Made by a program: the position numbers and the translations under genes. The notes below the pieces were generated by a model that saw only the letters and a list, made by a program, of their open reading frames with translations, had not been told where the DNA came from and made no database searches. This document shows, in pieces, positions 11,843 through 22,859 of a DNA stretch of 64,000 bases. This DNA comes from Symsagittifera roscoffensis (lineage: Eukaryota; Xenacoelomorpha; Acoela; Convolutidae): positions 68,512,956 through 68,576,955 of the forward strand of contig NC_087065.1 of NCBI RefSeq assembly GCF_963678635.1, in the 5' to 3' direction. Positions within the stretch are counted from its first letter, which is position 1; every line of letters begins with the position of its first letter.

Positions 11843-14242
11843 ACTAAATACATCACCCGCTTGCTAGATAAACTTCTAACAACATCGAACGTCAATCACG
11901 ATTTTTTCGCAAATGGACTTTTTGCTGACGATTAAGTAAGTATAATTATGTATCTTTTCACGAAGCACTAAATTCATAAATTAAATCCCCAAAAGCAATA
12001 AAATTAATATTTTAATGTAGTAAGTTCATAGAAAAAGTACAAGAGATTTTTTTTATAAGGTTTGAATCATTCACTCGCCCATAAAACTCTTACCACAATC
12101 GCTCATCTCGCCCACGAATAATGGTTTAAATAATGAATTTTAAGTTTTAACTCTCAATGATAACAACTCTAACTAGTTTTTACACATTTCAAACTTTCCT
12201 TTAACCCGGTTGGAAGGAATTATAACTATAAACTAAAATAACCAACGCAGCTTGCTATCGTCACAAAACCACAAACAAAAAGCATGAGTAAGAAAGAAAA
12301 ACCCACGGTGCCCAATTCAGATTGAAACCAAAAAAAAAACTGGATAATTTATTCTTTTGGGGACCACTCTCAAGTCTTACCACAAACAAATAAAACACAA
12401 AAAAAAACTTTTAATAAAAACGAAACAAAAGGTAGAACACAAAAAGAGACTCTTCACAAAGAGACCATAAAAAGTTAACCCACTTCCGGCCTGACCCACC
12501 AGGACAACGTCGCTCGGTTTAAATGCCCACACCATGCACTACGGCACTACAATACTCAATTTTTGAAAAGAGTGGCTCCAGAGTGAGCAATTCTTTAAAC
12601 TAACTGAACTAATATAAAAACACTTTTGCGATAACAATTAATAACAAATCATAACTAAAACTAATTTAACAAGAAAAGATATATGTAAACGATAAATGCA
12701 GTGTATATAGATTTCGTAAAGCCCAAAAAACGAGCAGCAAAAGAGACGATAACCCAATCACAATCCCAATTCGGAATGGCAAATCTATTTGATTCGCTGC
12801 CTAAAGTCACTAGCCTCAAAAGGTTTAATGTATGGACTCAACATCCCAGCAAAGGAAAACCATTGAACCAGACCAGTGGCCATCTCGATGTAGACTACAC
12901 GTACCATTCCTAGCCACTTGGCATTTCACACGGAAAAATTAAACTTCAACCTGCACGTAGTTTCGCTCTTAACTTAGCGAAATCGATACATCATTGCATC
13001 GATCAGAAGTCTCGACACAATCAACCAAAGCTTTTTTCGGTCATCGGAACCTATCTAGAGATACGAACATGACAATCTTCAGCCATCAACCAGCAGCCAC
13101 ACATCTTCTTTCTCAAAGAAGCCAATGTTCGCAACTTCAAAAAAAAATACATCACCCATCCTTCACTACATCAACCAATTAAAAACTAAAAACTCTTTAA
13201 ACCCCGGATGGGTGGAACCAGTTCTAAACTAGAGTTTAAAATTGTGATAAAGATAAATCTCTATTTCTGTAAAATATACATAATTACATCTTTTTAATCA
13301 TCTTCCATCTCTAACATTTACACTTATTTGTAAGTGCAGAAACTACTTGTAGTTTCAGCACCAGAGCATTTTGAATTAAACTTAGAATACAGTTGTGCTC
13401 CTTCTGGAAAGTAACTAGAATAAACAAGTATACACTAGATCTATTGAGACTAGGAGATATAAGAGTAAGATTGAGATCGGTATTAGACTAAGAAGTTCCG
13501 GCCGAAAATAAGATAGCGTGACGAGCAGAGGGTGTACCCTATCTGAAATTAATCTATGAGTTATTAGTTAACAAAATTTAACAAACAAAAACTAATCGTA
13601 ATATGATAATAAGTATTGACCCTGTTTTTAGGAATGACCTCGTGGTCTGGCAATCATGAAGACTCAACCATGAGCTCACTGTTTTTGCATGTAACTGTAC
13701 TTTGCATGAGCTCACTGTTTTTGCATGACCCAATGTTAATGGACCACACATTGGACTGGCTTTGGTATAGACGGTTAAAAGCATGTGAAGCTGTGTTTAG
13801 ACGCTAGCCAGTCTTTTTGGGACCTAGCTTTATTTTCCGTCGGTATGTACTTCCAGGCGAATGTTATATCCAGTATAAAATAGGTATGTATTGTCAAATT
13901 GGTCGAGGTCAATATTTCCTATTTTTCGTGATATGTTCAATAATTGACTGGTTTTTTTCCAAAAAATTTTGTCAGCTTTTCTTGTTTGAGTTATTGTAAT
14001 TGAAGTTAGATCTTTTTGTCTTGTTAATAAAAGATCTAGGCATCTCAAGTGTGGTGGCTAAACAAGGGAAACCTCTAAGAGTTTGAAAAAGTCCAACACT
14101 ATATAACAAAATGGATATAAGGATCGAACATCAGTTACCCTAACCGCCTCGTTTCCCTGAGAATGGAAATTTTTGTCAGTCTGTTCTACGTTTCCAGCTA
14201 TCTGTAATAAATTCTTCTCAGATGTCAAGGTGAATTAGTTTT
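11843..14242. other. AT-rich interval without recognised gene
   Basis: Only short open frames are present (70 codons at 12701, 62 at 12994, 68 at 13578 on the minus strand), with no recognisable motif. A 34-bp direct repeat containing ATGAGCTCACTGTTTTTGCA occurs at about 13670-13735. Strand composition changes near 12 kb from A-rich/G-poor to symmetric, marking the right edge of the retroelement nest. Confidence 0.4.
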
Positions 14243-14910
14243 CTAGGTTTTATTTTTGTTATGCTTGATCTCTCTTTTCAACTCCTCCCGTCCTTCCTCA
14301 TCATACTTGAGTTTCCTATCTATCTGCTCTAGTTTTGGCATCAGGTCATTTATGTCTAGCGGCGATCCCTTAGATTCCGTTGATTTTCCCCCTGCATGAT
14401 ATTCTGGTCCGCTGGTGGCTTCCGCGCTTTGTGCTCCCCCTTTTCCGGTGTCCGTTGTTTTTGCAGAAACCCTCCCAGAGGTCTTGCTTTTTCCAGTCCT
14501 AGTTATCACTTCCTATCTATGTTTCAGTCTCATCCCCACCATGGCGGCAACGCTCTGCGTGAAGGGTATCTCCTTCGACTGTGAATCATCTTTTATCGCT
14601 TCTTGGGTGTTGGCAGTAATCTCGTTACCGTCATCTATTGTTACTGTTTTTGCTTCTTGTTCCTTGGTATACGGCATTGTTGTTGGCTCCATCGTGTTTT
14701 TTTCGCTAAGGTGTCTCTAGATCAATTTCTTCAACGGGGGCACTTTCTCGTTTCTCAAGTTTATCACCATGCAGAAACGTTTCTCTTGAATCTCGGTATC
14801 ATGTTCACTGGTGTCAGTTTTGAATGTCCTACGTGGCGATTTTGCCTTGGTGCACATTTGCCTTGTTGCGGCCAAGACACTCTTTTTTTCATATTCCTCT
14901 CTTCAATCTC
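14243..14910 (-). pseudogene. Broken charged reading frame, possibly a retroelement ORF1
   Basis: Read on the minus strand, a single frame runs from about 14910 to a TAG at 14243 with only two internal stops, both TAG (14717-14719 and 14513-14515). From ATG 14692 it gives a hydrophilic protein with Thr/Lys/Gly-rich spacers and a final Glu/Lys-rich stretch of about 30 residues with coiled-coil character. The region is richer in G+C than its surroundings. The layout (disordered N-terminus, then coiled coil) recalls LINE ORF1 proteins, but no RNA-binding domain follows, so the identity is a guess. Confidence 0.35.
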
Positions 14911-14966
14911 TAGTTTGAATGGCTGTTCATATTCCTCTCTTCATTCTCTAGATTGAATGGCTGTTC
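14890..14966 (+). repeat. 38-bp tandem duplication
   Basis: CATATTCCTCTCTTCAATCT and the following 18 bases are repeated once with three changes (copies at 14890 and 14928), followed by a partial third copy near 14980. On the minus strand it lies upstream of and in phase with the charged reading frame. Confidence 0.75.
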
Positions 14967-15322
14967 GACTGACTTTTTCTTCAATCTCTAGTACTATCTA
15001 TTCACAGTTCTGTTTAGGTACACTTATATATCCAGGCGCTTACTTTTTTCTGCATTGCCTCATCAATTTTGGTTGATCCGTAGTTTTGCTTGCTAACTTG
15101 AATTTCAAAATGGAAAGTATTCTGACCTGAGGAGGAAATTGGGATTATGTCAAAGTAACTAAACATGCGTTTTGGCTGTTCGACTGTCTTGGTGAACTTC
15201 CTATGTACAACACGGCGGAAAATTGATTCATTGATTCCAGCCTTTTTGATGGCAGTTTTTTACGCCACTTATTCTGTAAAGCAGATGTATTTGACATTGA
15301 ATGCCTCTTCAGAATTAGCGCA

Positions 15323-18300
15323 ATGACTACAGGCAATCAGAAAGTATCTTATTATTACGATGGGGATGTAGGGAATTTTTATTATGGACAAGGGCACCCG
15401 ATGAAGCCTCATCGTATACGAATGACACATAATCTCCTGCTGAATTACGGACTGTACCGCAAGCTAGAAGTTTATCGACCATTCAAGGTAAGTGAAAGTT
15501 TCTTTGACCCCTCTCAAGCAGAAGTTCTGAATTTCAATTCTAATGTATGTCAATCAGGCTTGGCAAAAATCTGCGTTGCAAAATACCCAAAGTCTGCAAT
15601 GGACGACTGCGTTAGTTTTTTGAAAAATTTGAGCTGTTTTCTGCGGAGAATACGGAAATATGCGGCCAAAAGCGTAAATTTTATGCATTTTATTTGACTG
15701 AATTTTTGGTTGATTTTAATTGGAAATTGGCTTTGGGTATGTGGGTTAGAATAGATCAATTTGTGCCATTATCTGTGTTTCTTGCATTTTATTTGACTAA
15801 ACTTTTGGTTCTTTTTAATTGGAAGTTGGCTTTGGGCATATTGATTTTTAGTTCGTGAGAATTCTAATTCAAAATAGAACAAAAAATTTTTGCCAATTTT
15901 TTCTTTTCTATGTATATCACCAAGCTCCAAAAAATCTGAATATTATGGGTTATAGGTTTTCTGTGGGCTTTTGCAATATGTTCAAAATACGCGGAGTTCC
16001 GCACCGCATGTTTAAGCCATGCCTGATATCAATCATTTGATTTAGGCTAGTTTTGAAGAAATGTGCAAGTATCATACGGATGAGTATGTCAAATTCTTGC
16101 AAGAAATCATGCCTGATAACATGTCAGATTACAGTAAACAACTGCAGCGGTTTAACGTGGGAGAAGACTGCCCTGTGTTCCATGGCCTCTATGATTTCTG
16201 TCAAATTTCTTCTGGAGGAAGTATTGCAGGAGCCGTAAAGTTGAACAAAAAACAGACAGATATCGCCATCAATTGGGCGGGAGGCTTGCATCATGCCAAG
16301 AAAAGTGAGGCATCCGGTTTCTGTTATGTTAACGATATCGTGCTGGCTATTTTGGAGCTCCTCAAATATCATCAACGAGTGTTGTACGTGGATATTGATA
16401 TCCACCATGGAGACGGAGTAGAAGAGGCGTTCTATACAACCGATCGAGTGATGACAGTGTCGTTCCACAAATACGGGGAATACTTTCCCGGAACTGGTGA
16501 TCTGAAAGATATCGGCGCTGGCAAAGGTTACTTTTTCGCATACTATAAACTACTAAATCAAGCCGAAGCCCTATTCCCAAAAATAATTTTGGAAGTATAA
16601 TCCCAATCAATTCTGAAAATATTTATTATTTTTGACGATTTTTTTGAAAATATTTTTGATATTCCGCAAAAAATTTAAATTATTGAACTAAGTTGTTCAA
16701 GAATTCTTTTTTTTCTCATAAAAAATTTTCTGTGAATAACAGTTGCCATAATTTTTAGAATATTTTAAAAAAACGGTTCAGAATCGATAATACCAACAAA
16801 AATTTCATTTTAAGGCAAGCATTATGCAGTAAACTTTCCATTGCGAGATGGAATAGACGATACGAACTTCATCAATATCTTTGAGCCGATCGTGACCAAA
16901 GTGATGGAGACATACAGACCCAGTGCAGTTGTGTTGCAGTGCGGAGCCGATTCACTTTCTGGAGACAGACTTGGATGTTTCAATCTTACTCTCAAAGGCA
17001 AGTTACAGCTTCATTGCAGTTGTAGGAGTTTCATTCCTAGTTTTATCATCCTTATGAGAAAACTGGAAAAACGAATATGTAAAATGTGAAACTTCCATGA
17101 ACTTCGAGTTGTTTGCCCTTGCGATAGCAAGGGTATTGCAATCGGGTACTAGAATTTTTGTGTTCTTGTGTTATTTTTTCGGATGCTGAATCAGTAATTT
17201 TGCGTAAATTAATTGATTCTTGAAACAAAAACGTTTCTAATAAAAATCGAAAACATCAAGGTAAAATAATAAAAATTGGATTTAAATCAATCGAGAATAT
17301 ACATCAGTTTTTTATGCAACCCTGTTCCAAGTAGCTGTTACCCCCATGCTGAGATGACAAAGCCCGGGAATTCGATTTCAGTTAACACTTGTTTTTCTTG
17401 CAAATAAAAAAATTTGGCTATTTTAGATTATTGCCAGTCTGCTTATTTTAGTCTGCTTATTTCCGCAGAAAGGACTTTTTTGAAAACTTGGCTTCTTTAT
17501 AGCATTCAGAAAACTCGTTGTAGAGTTTTTAATACTGTGGGCAATTTTGTTCCGGTTAAGTTGTGCTTTTGTTGCAATTTCTATTGACAAAAACGATTTT
17601 TTGAATTTTTTCTTTTGATTTTTCTAGCCATTCATATTTGTATCGCAAGTGGTGCGAAGCTCAGTTTCGTCTCTGTGTCAGAAATTGCTTATGGCTGATA
17701 ACTAGTAAACAAAGGTTCGTTTTAGGTCACGCGCATTGTGTTGATTTCATGAAAACATTCAACGTGCCACTATTGATGCTTGGAGGCGGAGGCTACACCA
17801 TCAAGAACGTTGCCAGGTGCTGGACTCTGGAAACAGCAAGAGCTTTGGGAGTCGAAGTTTCAAACGACCTTCCCTATAACGACTATTTTGAGTACTATGG
17901 TCCAGATTTTCACCTTCACATCACACCTACAAACCAGAGCAACCAGAATTCAAACGAGTATCTGGAAAGCGTGAAGACAAAGGTGTTTGAGAACCTAAGA
18001 AGCATCCCTTTCGCACCTGGACAGCAGATGAGAGATATTCCTGTGCACACAACTGTCGAGCCGTGAGTTTATACTTATATTAGCGAGCACGCAAGAGGAG
18101 TGACAATCTAACACAATCTGCTTTGTATCTAACAACTTCAAATTTTGGCCAGGAGGTCTGAGTTGGAATCTTATATTGTGGGTTTTTTTATATCGAAATT
18201 GTTTCTATTTTCTTGCATTTGCTCTTTTTACCGTTTTTGAGCTCCTTTTTTGCGTGTCGTAGTGTAATGCAGATTCGTCTGTTCTTACATTCATTTGAGT

Positions 18301-21185
18301 ATACGAGATTTTAACAAAATGAAGTGTTTCGATTTAACAAAATCTGCTTATTCAGTAAACAGTATAAAACTAACTAAGTCTGTCAAGTTTTGTTTGGCGA
18401 ATTGAAAACGCGTTATTATTTTCTTGATTCAATTTTTTTTCCTCAAAAAAGGAGTCAGGCGTTTTTCTCCTTGTTGATTTGTGTACCACCAATAAGCATC
18501 AGATGGAGTTGAGTAATTTATCATTGGACGGCCCTCTCACTCGTAATTACACAAGCAGCCGCTCGTGTTACATTACGAGTTCATTTTGTCCTCAGCCTAA
18601 CTCGCATAAATGAGCGCTCAGCTGAAATCTTTAGTTTCTCCATCTGGTTATTGCTAATTCGTATAGAGAATTTATTAAGACATTTAAAAGCATTTACATA
18701 ATTTCCAGACAGCGAAGCTAAGTTTTCATGCTTTTTATGAGTGTAGTACAATCATCAGATAGTACAATAATTTGAAAACGACACGATGAAACAAGAAAAT
18801 GACACGACTGTCAAATATATTTTTTTCTATATTTTAGTAAGAATTCAGCGGATTACGTGTTAAATGGTAAATTTCTTGAAGTGGGGAACTCGATTGAATC
18901 TTAGCATCTAATAGGTTCTTTTGCTCTTGGCTTAGAGGTAGCGCCGTTGCTTTTCCAACCCTAGGTTTGAATCCCGACAGGACCTGTTTTTTTTTTCAAA
19001 CGAGAAAGATTCCGTTTCAAAAAAGTTGATGTCGGCTTGTTTTTTCTGCTAACGTATTTTCCGCAAATGATACATCATTCCAGACATCATTTTGAAGTTT
19101 TTTCGTTGTGGTTTCTTCGAAAAGTTTTTCCGTTTTCTATGGACTTAGTGGCTCCCTTTTCCTTTCCTGTCTGCTAGCTTTCAATGCTATTTTGTGGTAT
19201 CGCTAGTGATGCGAAGCTCCGCTTAGCCTCTGTGTTTAATATTCAAATGGCTAGCTTGACTTCTTTGCTTAGCAGCAATACTGTTTGATAAAAGCAGGTA
19301 TTCGGAAAATGAGTGGTTTTGATTTTTTTAATTCTTTTTTTTGAAGCTTTGGAATTTTTTAAAAAGTTTTTGGAAAAGCTTTTGAGAAAAACCTCCGAAT
19401 AGACTTTCAAAAAAGGGGTATCAAAAGAATTACCGCCTACTCCTTTGGTGTGCCTGCATATTCTCCTAGTCTCTTATCTTTTGACCCCTCTAATGTACAG
19501 ACTTCGAAAAAATTCTGCGGGGAACTATTTTTGAAAAGATCCCCTGCAAAAGCGTCTATGCCCAATTTTGGTTACACATTTAGTTCTGGCACTCGGAATA
19601 GTCAACTTTTTGATATTTTGACTGTTTTCAGTCTTTCTGATTTTTCTCGAAAACTAACCTCTCAAATCTGCGAATGTGGGTTCATTTGAGATAAGGGGTA
19701 GCATTAGCCAATGCCCTGCATTAGCGGCCACACACAATGTTTTTTTAACCTAAGGTTATCGCCCTCAGAAAAGTCAAATTTTTGATTTTGTCCGTTTTTT
19801 CAAACTTTTCGTTTCTTCTCGAAAACTACCCTCCCATATTTGAGATTTGAGCTTTAATTCAAAGAACAGGTTGTAGGAAGCTACTTTGCACATGCCGACA
19901 TGCGTCTACGCCCAAGTTTTAAACAAAAGTTACGGCCATTGGACAAAATCTATAAGTCCAGTTTTGGAAGCTTTTTGACTACTCGAAAACTACTGCGCCA
20001 ATTCTCAGGTTAGTTGGCTATGTTATATTAGATTGAAGTTTTCTCTGAAATGAACCGTTTCTTAAGTCAGATTGTCGTTGTTTTCTAGTATTACTTATGA
20101 AGAGTCGATGATCGTAGATGATTTTTTCCCCTTTTTTTAGGAAAAGTCTAAAACTTGTTCACGCTCAAATTTGATTTTCGAAATTCTAGAAACGCCACTG
20201 TAAGGATTTTGAGGTCATTTATGTAATAGTAATTTACGTGTTTAATATGCACGTTATCACAGCCTCGTGAGTAGATAAGCGTGTTTTTTTTGTTCCGACC
20301 ATTGAAAATGGGGAGGAACATTGTATTTGGGTGTGTTTTAATTTTTGGTGTAGCTCTTTTTATCACACCACGCCGAAAAAAAAAAACAATAATTTGAAAG
20401 ACTTTGTAGTATTTTTTAAAGATTTTGGTCGGAACATTCTGTGCTACTTGCACAGTAACCGGCTATCCTTGTTGTTGTTTACAGCACCCTATTAAGGAGT
20501 CGGAAAGAACTATGGCATGTTTTTTTATATAGTCATTTTGGGCATTTTTTTTCAAATAGTCGTACTGATACATAGCCTTACAAGGGGGTGAATGTCAGAG
20601 AGCAAGTTGGGTCCGCAATTTTTCTTCTACGAGTCCCATTCGACTAATTTAATATGTTGCTGTTTTCGAATTACTGACTTGAGAAATGAAGTCTTTCTTT
20701 AACAATTTTAGAGAAGTTCCAGCTGACCAGCCACACGACGAGGGATCGAAGGCACATGAGGATAAGAGGATCTCGATTGCGGCATTTGACAAGCGAGTGG
20801 CAAGAGATGATGAACTCAGTGACAGCGAAGACGAAGGTGAGCAAAAAACATTGTAATTAAAGGCAAAATATAGTTAGAAAAGATTGGGAGATTAGTGTTT
20901 TGGACACGGTAATGACCAATTTCAATTAACAGTAAAACGGCAAATTGATAAAAACTATCGACTACTGAAGTGGTGCATTTTTAAGAACAATTCGTGGCTG
21001 ATTCAATCTGAGCTCAGCAAAAGTTGTTGACATAATGCTTAATTCTTTTCGTAGGAGACGGCAGAAAAGATCATTCTGGATTTCCGACCAAATCGAATGG
21101 ATCCACAGCCGCGCCAAGTGCTGCAGGTGTGGTATCCAGCACGGACTCTTCGGTGATGGAAGTTGCACCATCATCCGCCAAGTAG
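15323..21185 (+). CDS. HDAC1/2: Class I histone deacetylase, HDAC1/2 type (6 exons)
   Basis: Removes acetyl groups from histone lysines as the catalytic subunit of nuclear NuRD, Sin3 and CoREST-type complexes. Exons I infer: 15323-15487, 16046-16526, 16815-16997, 17726-18062, 20712-20836 and 21055-21185 (stop TAG), giving 473 residues, close to human HDAC1 (482). All phases agree. The catalytic core has His137-His138 (HDAC1 H140/H141), zinc ligands Asp173, His175 and Asp261, and Tyr300 in GGGGYTI. The tail keeps the KRISI block and the SDSEDE casein-kinase-2-type acidic motif. Donors are GTAAGT, GTTACT, GCAAGT (a GC-AG intron), GTGAGT and GTGAGC. The fourth intron (2.65 kb) holds tRNA-like and other repeats; a repeat end lies just upstream of exon 4. 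Start chosen because the residues after it match the family N-terminus. Very sure of family; HDAC1 versus HDAC2 is not a meaningful distinction outside vertebrates. Confidence 0.97.
16998..17725 (+). other. GC-AG intron 3 of the HDAC gene
   Basis: Exon 3 ends in the codons for Leu-Lys plus G; the next bases are GCAAGT, and exon 4 starts after TTTTAG at 17726, restoring the conserved Lys-Gly-His-Ala junction. No GT donor nearby keeps the frame. The intron contains a dispersed repeat end at 17640-17680. Confidence 0.9.
17640..17682 (+). repeat. Dispersed hairpin-like repeat end
   Basis: One of at least seven related ~40-bp sequences containing TGCGAAGCTC flanked by GCAAGTGG on one side and CTCTGTGT on the other. 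Others: 19201-19238 (plus); 35164-35212, 43960-43996, 53936-53975, 56891-56955 and 57718-57756 (minus). The core TGCG-AAGCTC-CGCA in some copies can fold into a short hairpin. Probably the terminus of a non-autonomous element. Confidence 0.6.
18928..18995 (+). repeat. tRNA-derived sequence (A/B box, T-run) in HDAC intron 4
   Basis: TGGCTTAGAGG at 18928 matches a polymerase III A box and GGTTTGAATCC at 18964 a B box, with tRNA-like spacing, followed by a run of T. Acceptor and T stems do not pair properly, so it is a SINE head or tRNA pseudogene rather than a working tRNA. Confidence 0.6.
19480..20060. repeat. Diverged ~170-230-bp repeat units in HDAC intron 4
   Basis: Blocks with the shared phrases TTTTTCTCGAAAACTA and GCGTCTATGCCCAATTTTGG or close variants recur at 19550-19660, 19790-19930 and 19910-20000. 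They resemble an old tandem array like those at 60.4 kb, with which they share the TCTCGAAAACTA phrase. Confidence 0.5.
20290..20485 (-). repeat. GTTCCGACC-bordered repeat, short copy
   Basis: Bordered by TTGTTCCGACCATTG on the left and TTGGTCGGAACATTCTGTGC on the right, then CTACTTGCACAGTAACCGGC. Longer or other copies lie at 40915-41530, 54777-55275 and 58210-58555. The inverted GTTCCGACC borders suggest terminal inverted repeats of a miniature element. Confidence 0.6.
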
Positions 21186-21442
21186 ACGAAGACGCAAAGG
21201 CCAGATGAACTTTCTCCTGTGACTAAGGATAGCTGAAATATCTCGTGATTTTGACTCGATTTGAAAAATAGTGTTTTTATTTTAAATTAATTTATGTCTA
21301 TTATGATGACGTTTGTTGGCATCTGTGACCGCCAATTATATATATACGTCTTGTGTTGAGATTTGCAATGACATCGGAAGTTTACTGCTCTTTTTTATAA
21401 TTTATGTTTATTCTGTTTTGCATTATACTTGTCTAATTTTGC

Positions 21443-21448
21443 AATAAA
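21443..21448 (+). promoter_or_regulatory. HDAC polyadenylation signal
   Basis: AATAAA about 260 bp after the HDAC stop codon, the first such hexamer in the 3' untranslated region. Confidence 0.75.
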
Positions 21449-21469
21449 TAACGCAAAAGTCAGCGTCTT

Positions 21470-22284
21470 GTTGTCTTCGGTTTAAAGTAGGTTAAAACCA
21501 TCGTGTTAGCTTAGTTATCACCACGTTATTCATCCTGGCCATTTTCAAGGGAATTAGATTGAAAGACCATTTGTTAGAATGTTTTCTTTTGGAAAAGCGG
21601 CCCCCAATTTTTTCTAAGAGGTAGCAAGGTATAGATCATTTGCTACTTTTTTGCAGGTCGAGCCGTATTTTATAGTTCAATGGGTTACGTCTCAAGTAGC
21701 ATAATTTTCTTATGGCATTTAATTGAAAAAATTCATAAATGGCACAAATTCATGCATCAGTGACATGCAAATTATCCAGAGAAACTTGTGAATAGTTGAT
21801 TGAAACTTTTTTGTGAAAACAGCTAAAAGAATTGTTATCAAAAGCTTACGCATGCTGTTACTAATTAGTTTATTGTGATCGATTTTTTGAACACAATTGT
21901 TTTGGAAGCAATTAATTTCGAAGATGTTCCCATGTTTTTGTTACTGGTAAAATGTACAATTATATGTTGATGAAAGTATCGAGTTTCAATGAAAAATTGA
22001 TATTTATGTCGTTGGGAAAACTTTCTTTTTTATGCCGTTTGGGAGTTGTGAATTTTAAGGGCGTTAATGAAATGATTTCAGTGACTTTATTTTCAATGAT
22101 CGGTTTTTAAAATTTCCAAAAATTTTAGCGCTTACTTTCTGCATGATCAATTTCAGGTTTTGACTTAAGCTTTTTTACACAAGCATAGCTTGTGTTATAG
22201 TGTGAACTTTCTTTTTTTTTCAACCTAAGTCGCAAATATTGTTGCGATGCAGTCGTTGCGACAAAATGTGTTCATTTTGATCCA
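21470..22284. other. AT-rich intergenic DNA
   Basis: No open frame over 60 codons and no recognised motif; begins after the HDAC polyadenylation region. Confidence 0.5.
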
Positions 22285-22700
22285 GCTATTAAGTACAGCC
22301 AATGCTAAGGATATTAACACAGGCTGTTATATTACAAAAAGCACTTTAATTTCATGGCATCATTGGTCTGTAGCGTAGAAGTAGGGAAGGAGACCAGCAG
22401 CAAAATAAGAGTGTTCGAACCTGAGCAGAGTCGCATGTTTTTAATGAATTTTTTCGTATACTAGTGAAAATGCGTCCGCTCTATGAATTGAGGCATGTTA
22501 GTTGGTATTTTTTTTTCAAATTGACTGATACTGCTAATGCGTCATAATTGACCTGTGTCACTTAGCAATTATGTAGACTCATAATTGGCGTGCGTCACTT
22601 ATGAAATTTTGTTCACTCAAAGTTTTACTCAATCAGTTTTTCCCGGTAGCGTTATCGGTCATATTTTTGCTTGTGGAAGCGTAGTGCAACTTAACCTGTG
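22285..22700 (+). repeat. SINE-like repeat with tRNA-like promoter, plus copy
   Basis: Alignable over about 400 bp with the reverse complement of 43960-44335. It contains an A-box-like TAGCGTAGAAGTAGGG at 22371 and a B-box-like GTGTTCGAACC at 22411. Downstream is an internal ~37-bp duplication containing CATAATTG (22544-22600). It ends near the hairpin-like repeat terminus at 22675-22700. Confidence 0.7.
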
Positions 22701-22859
22701 TTAACGTTTACCTGCATTTGATTTGCTGAATAGAAGGCAAACTACGCTCTACAGTATCGAAATTGCTAGCCGCGGAGAAAAAAGCGATTGATGAATTTTC
22801 AAGGGAAGATTTGATTATTAAGAATCGATGAACCTAATGAACAGTTGTTTCTAGGTCGT

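Noticed and set aside
1-11900. TGA read as tryptophan throughout the organism's genetic code
   Set aside because: The intact B-box gene ends with TGA at 26304-26306 and the conserved genes use ordinary codons, so the nuclear code is standard; the TGA pattern is limited to decayed retroelement frames.
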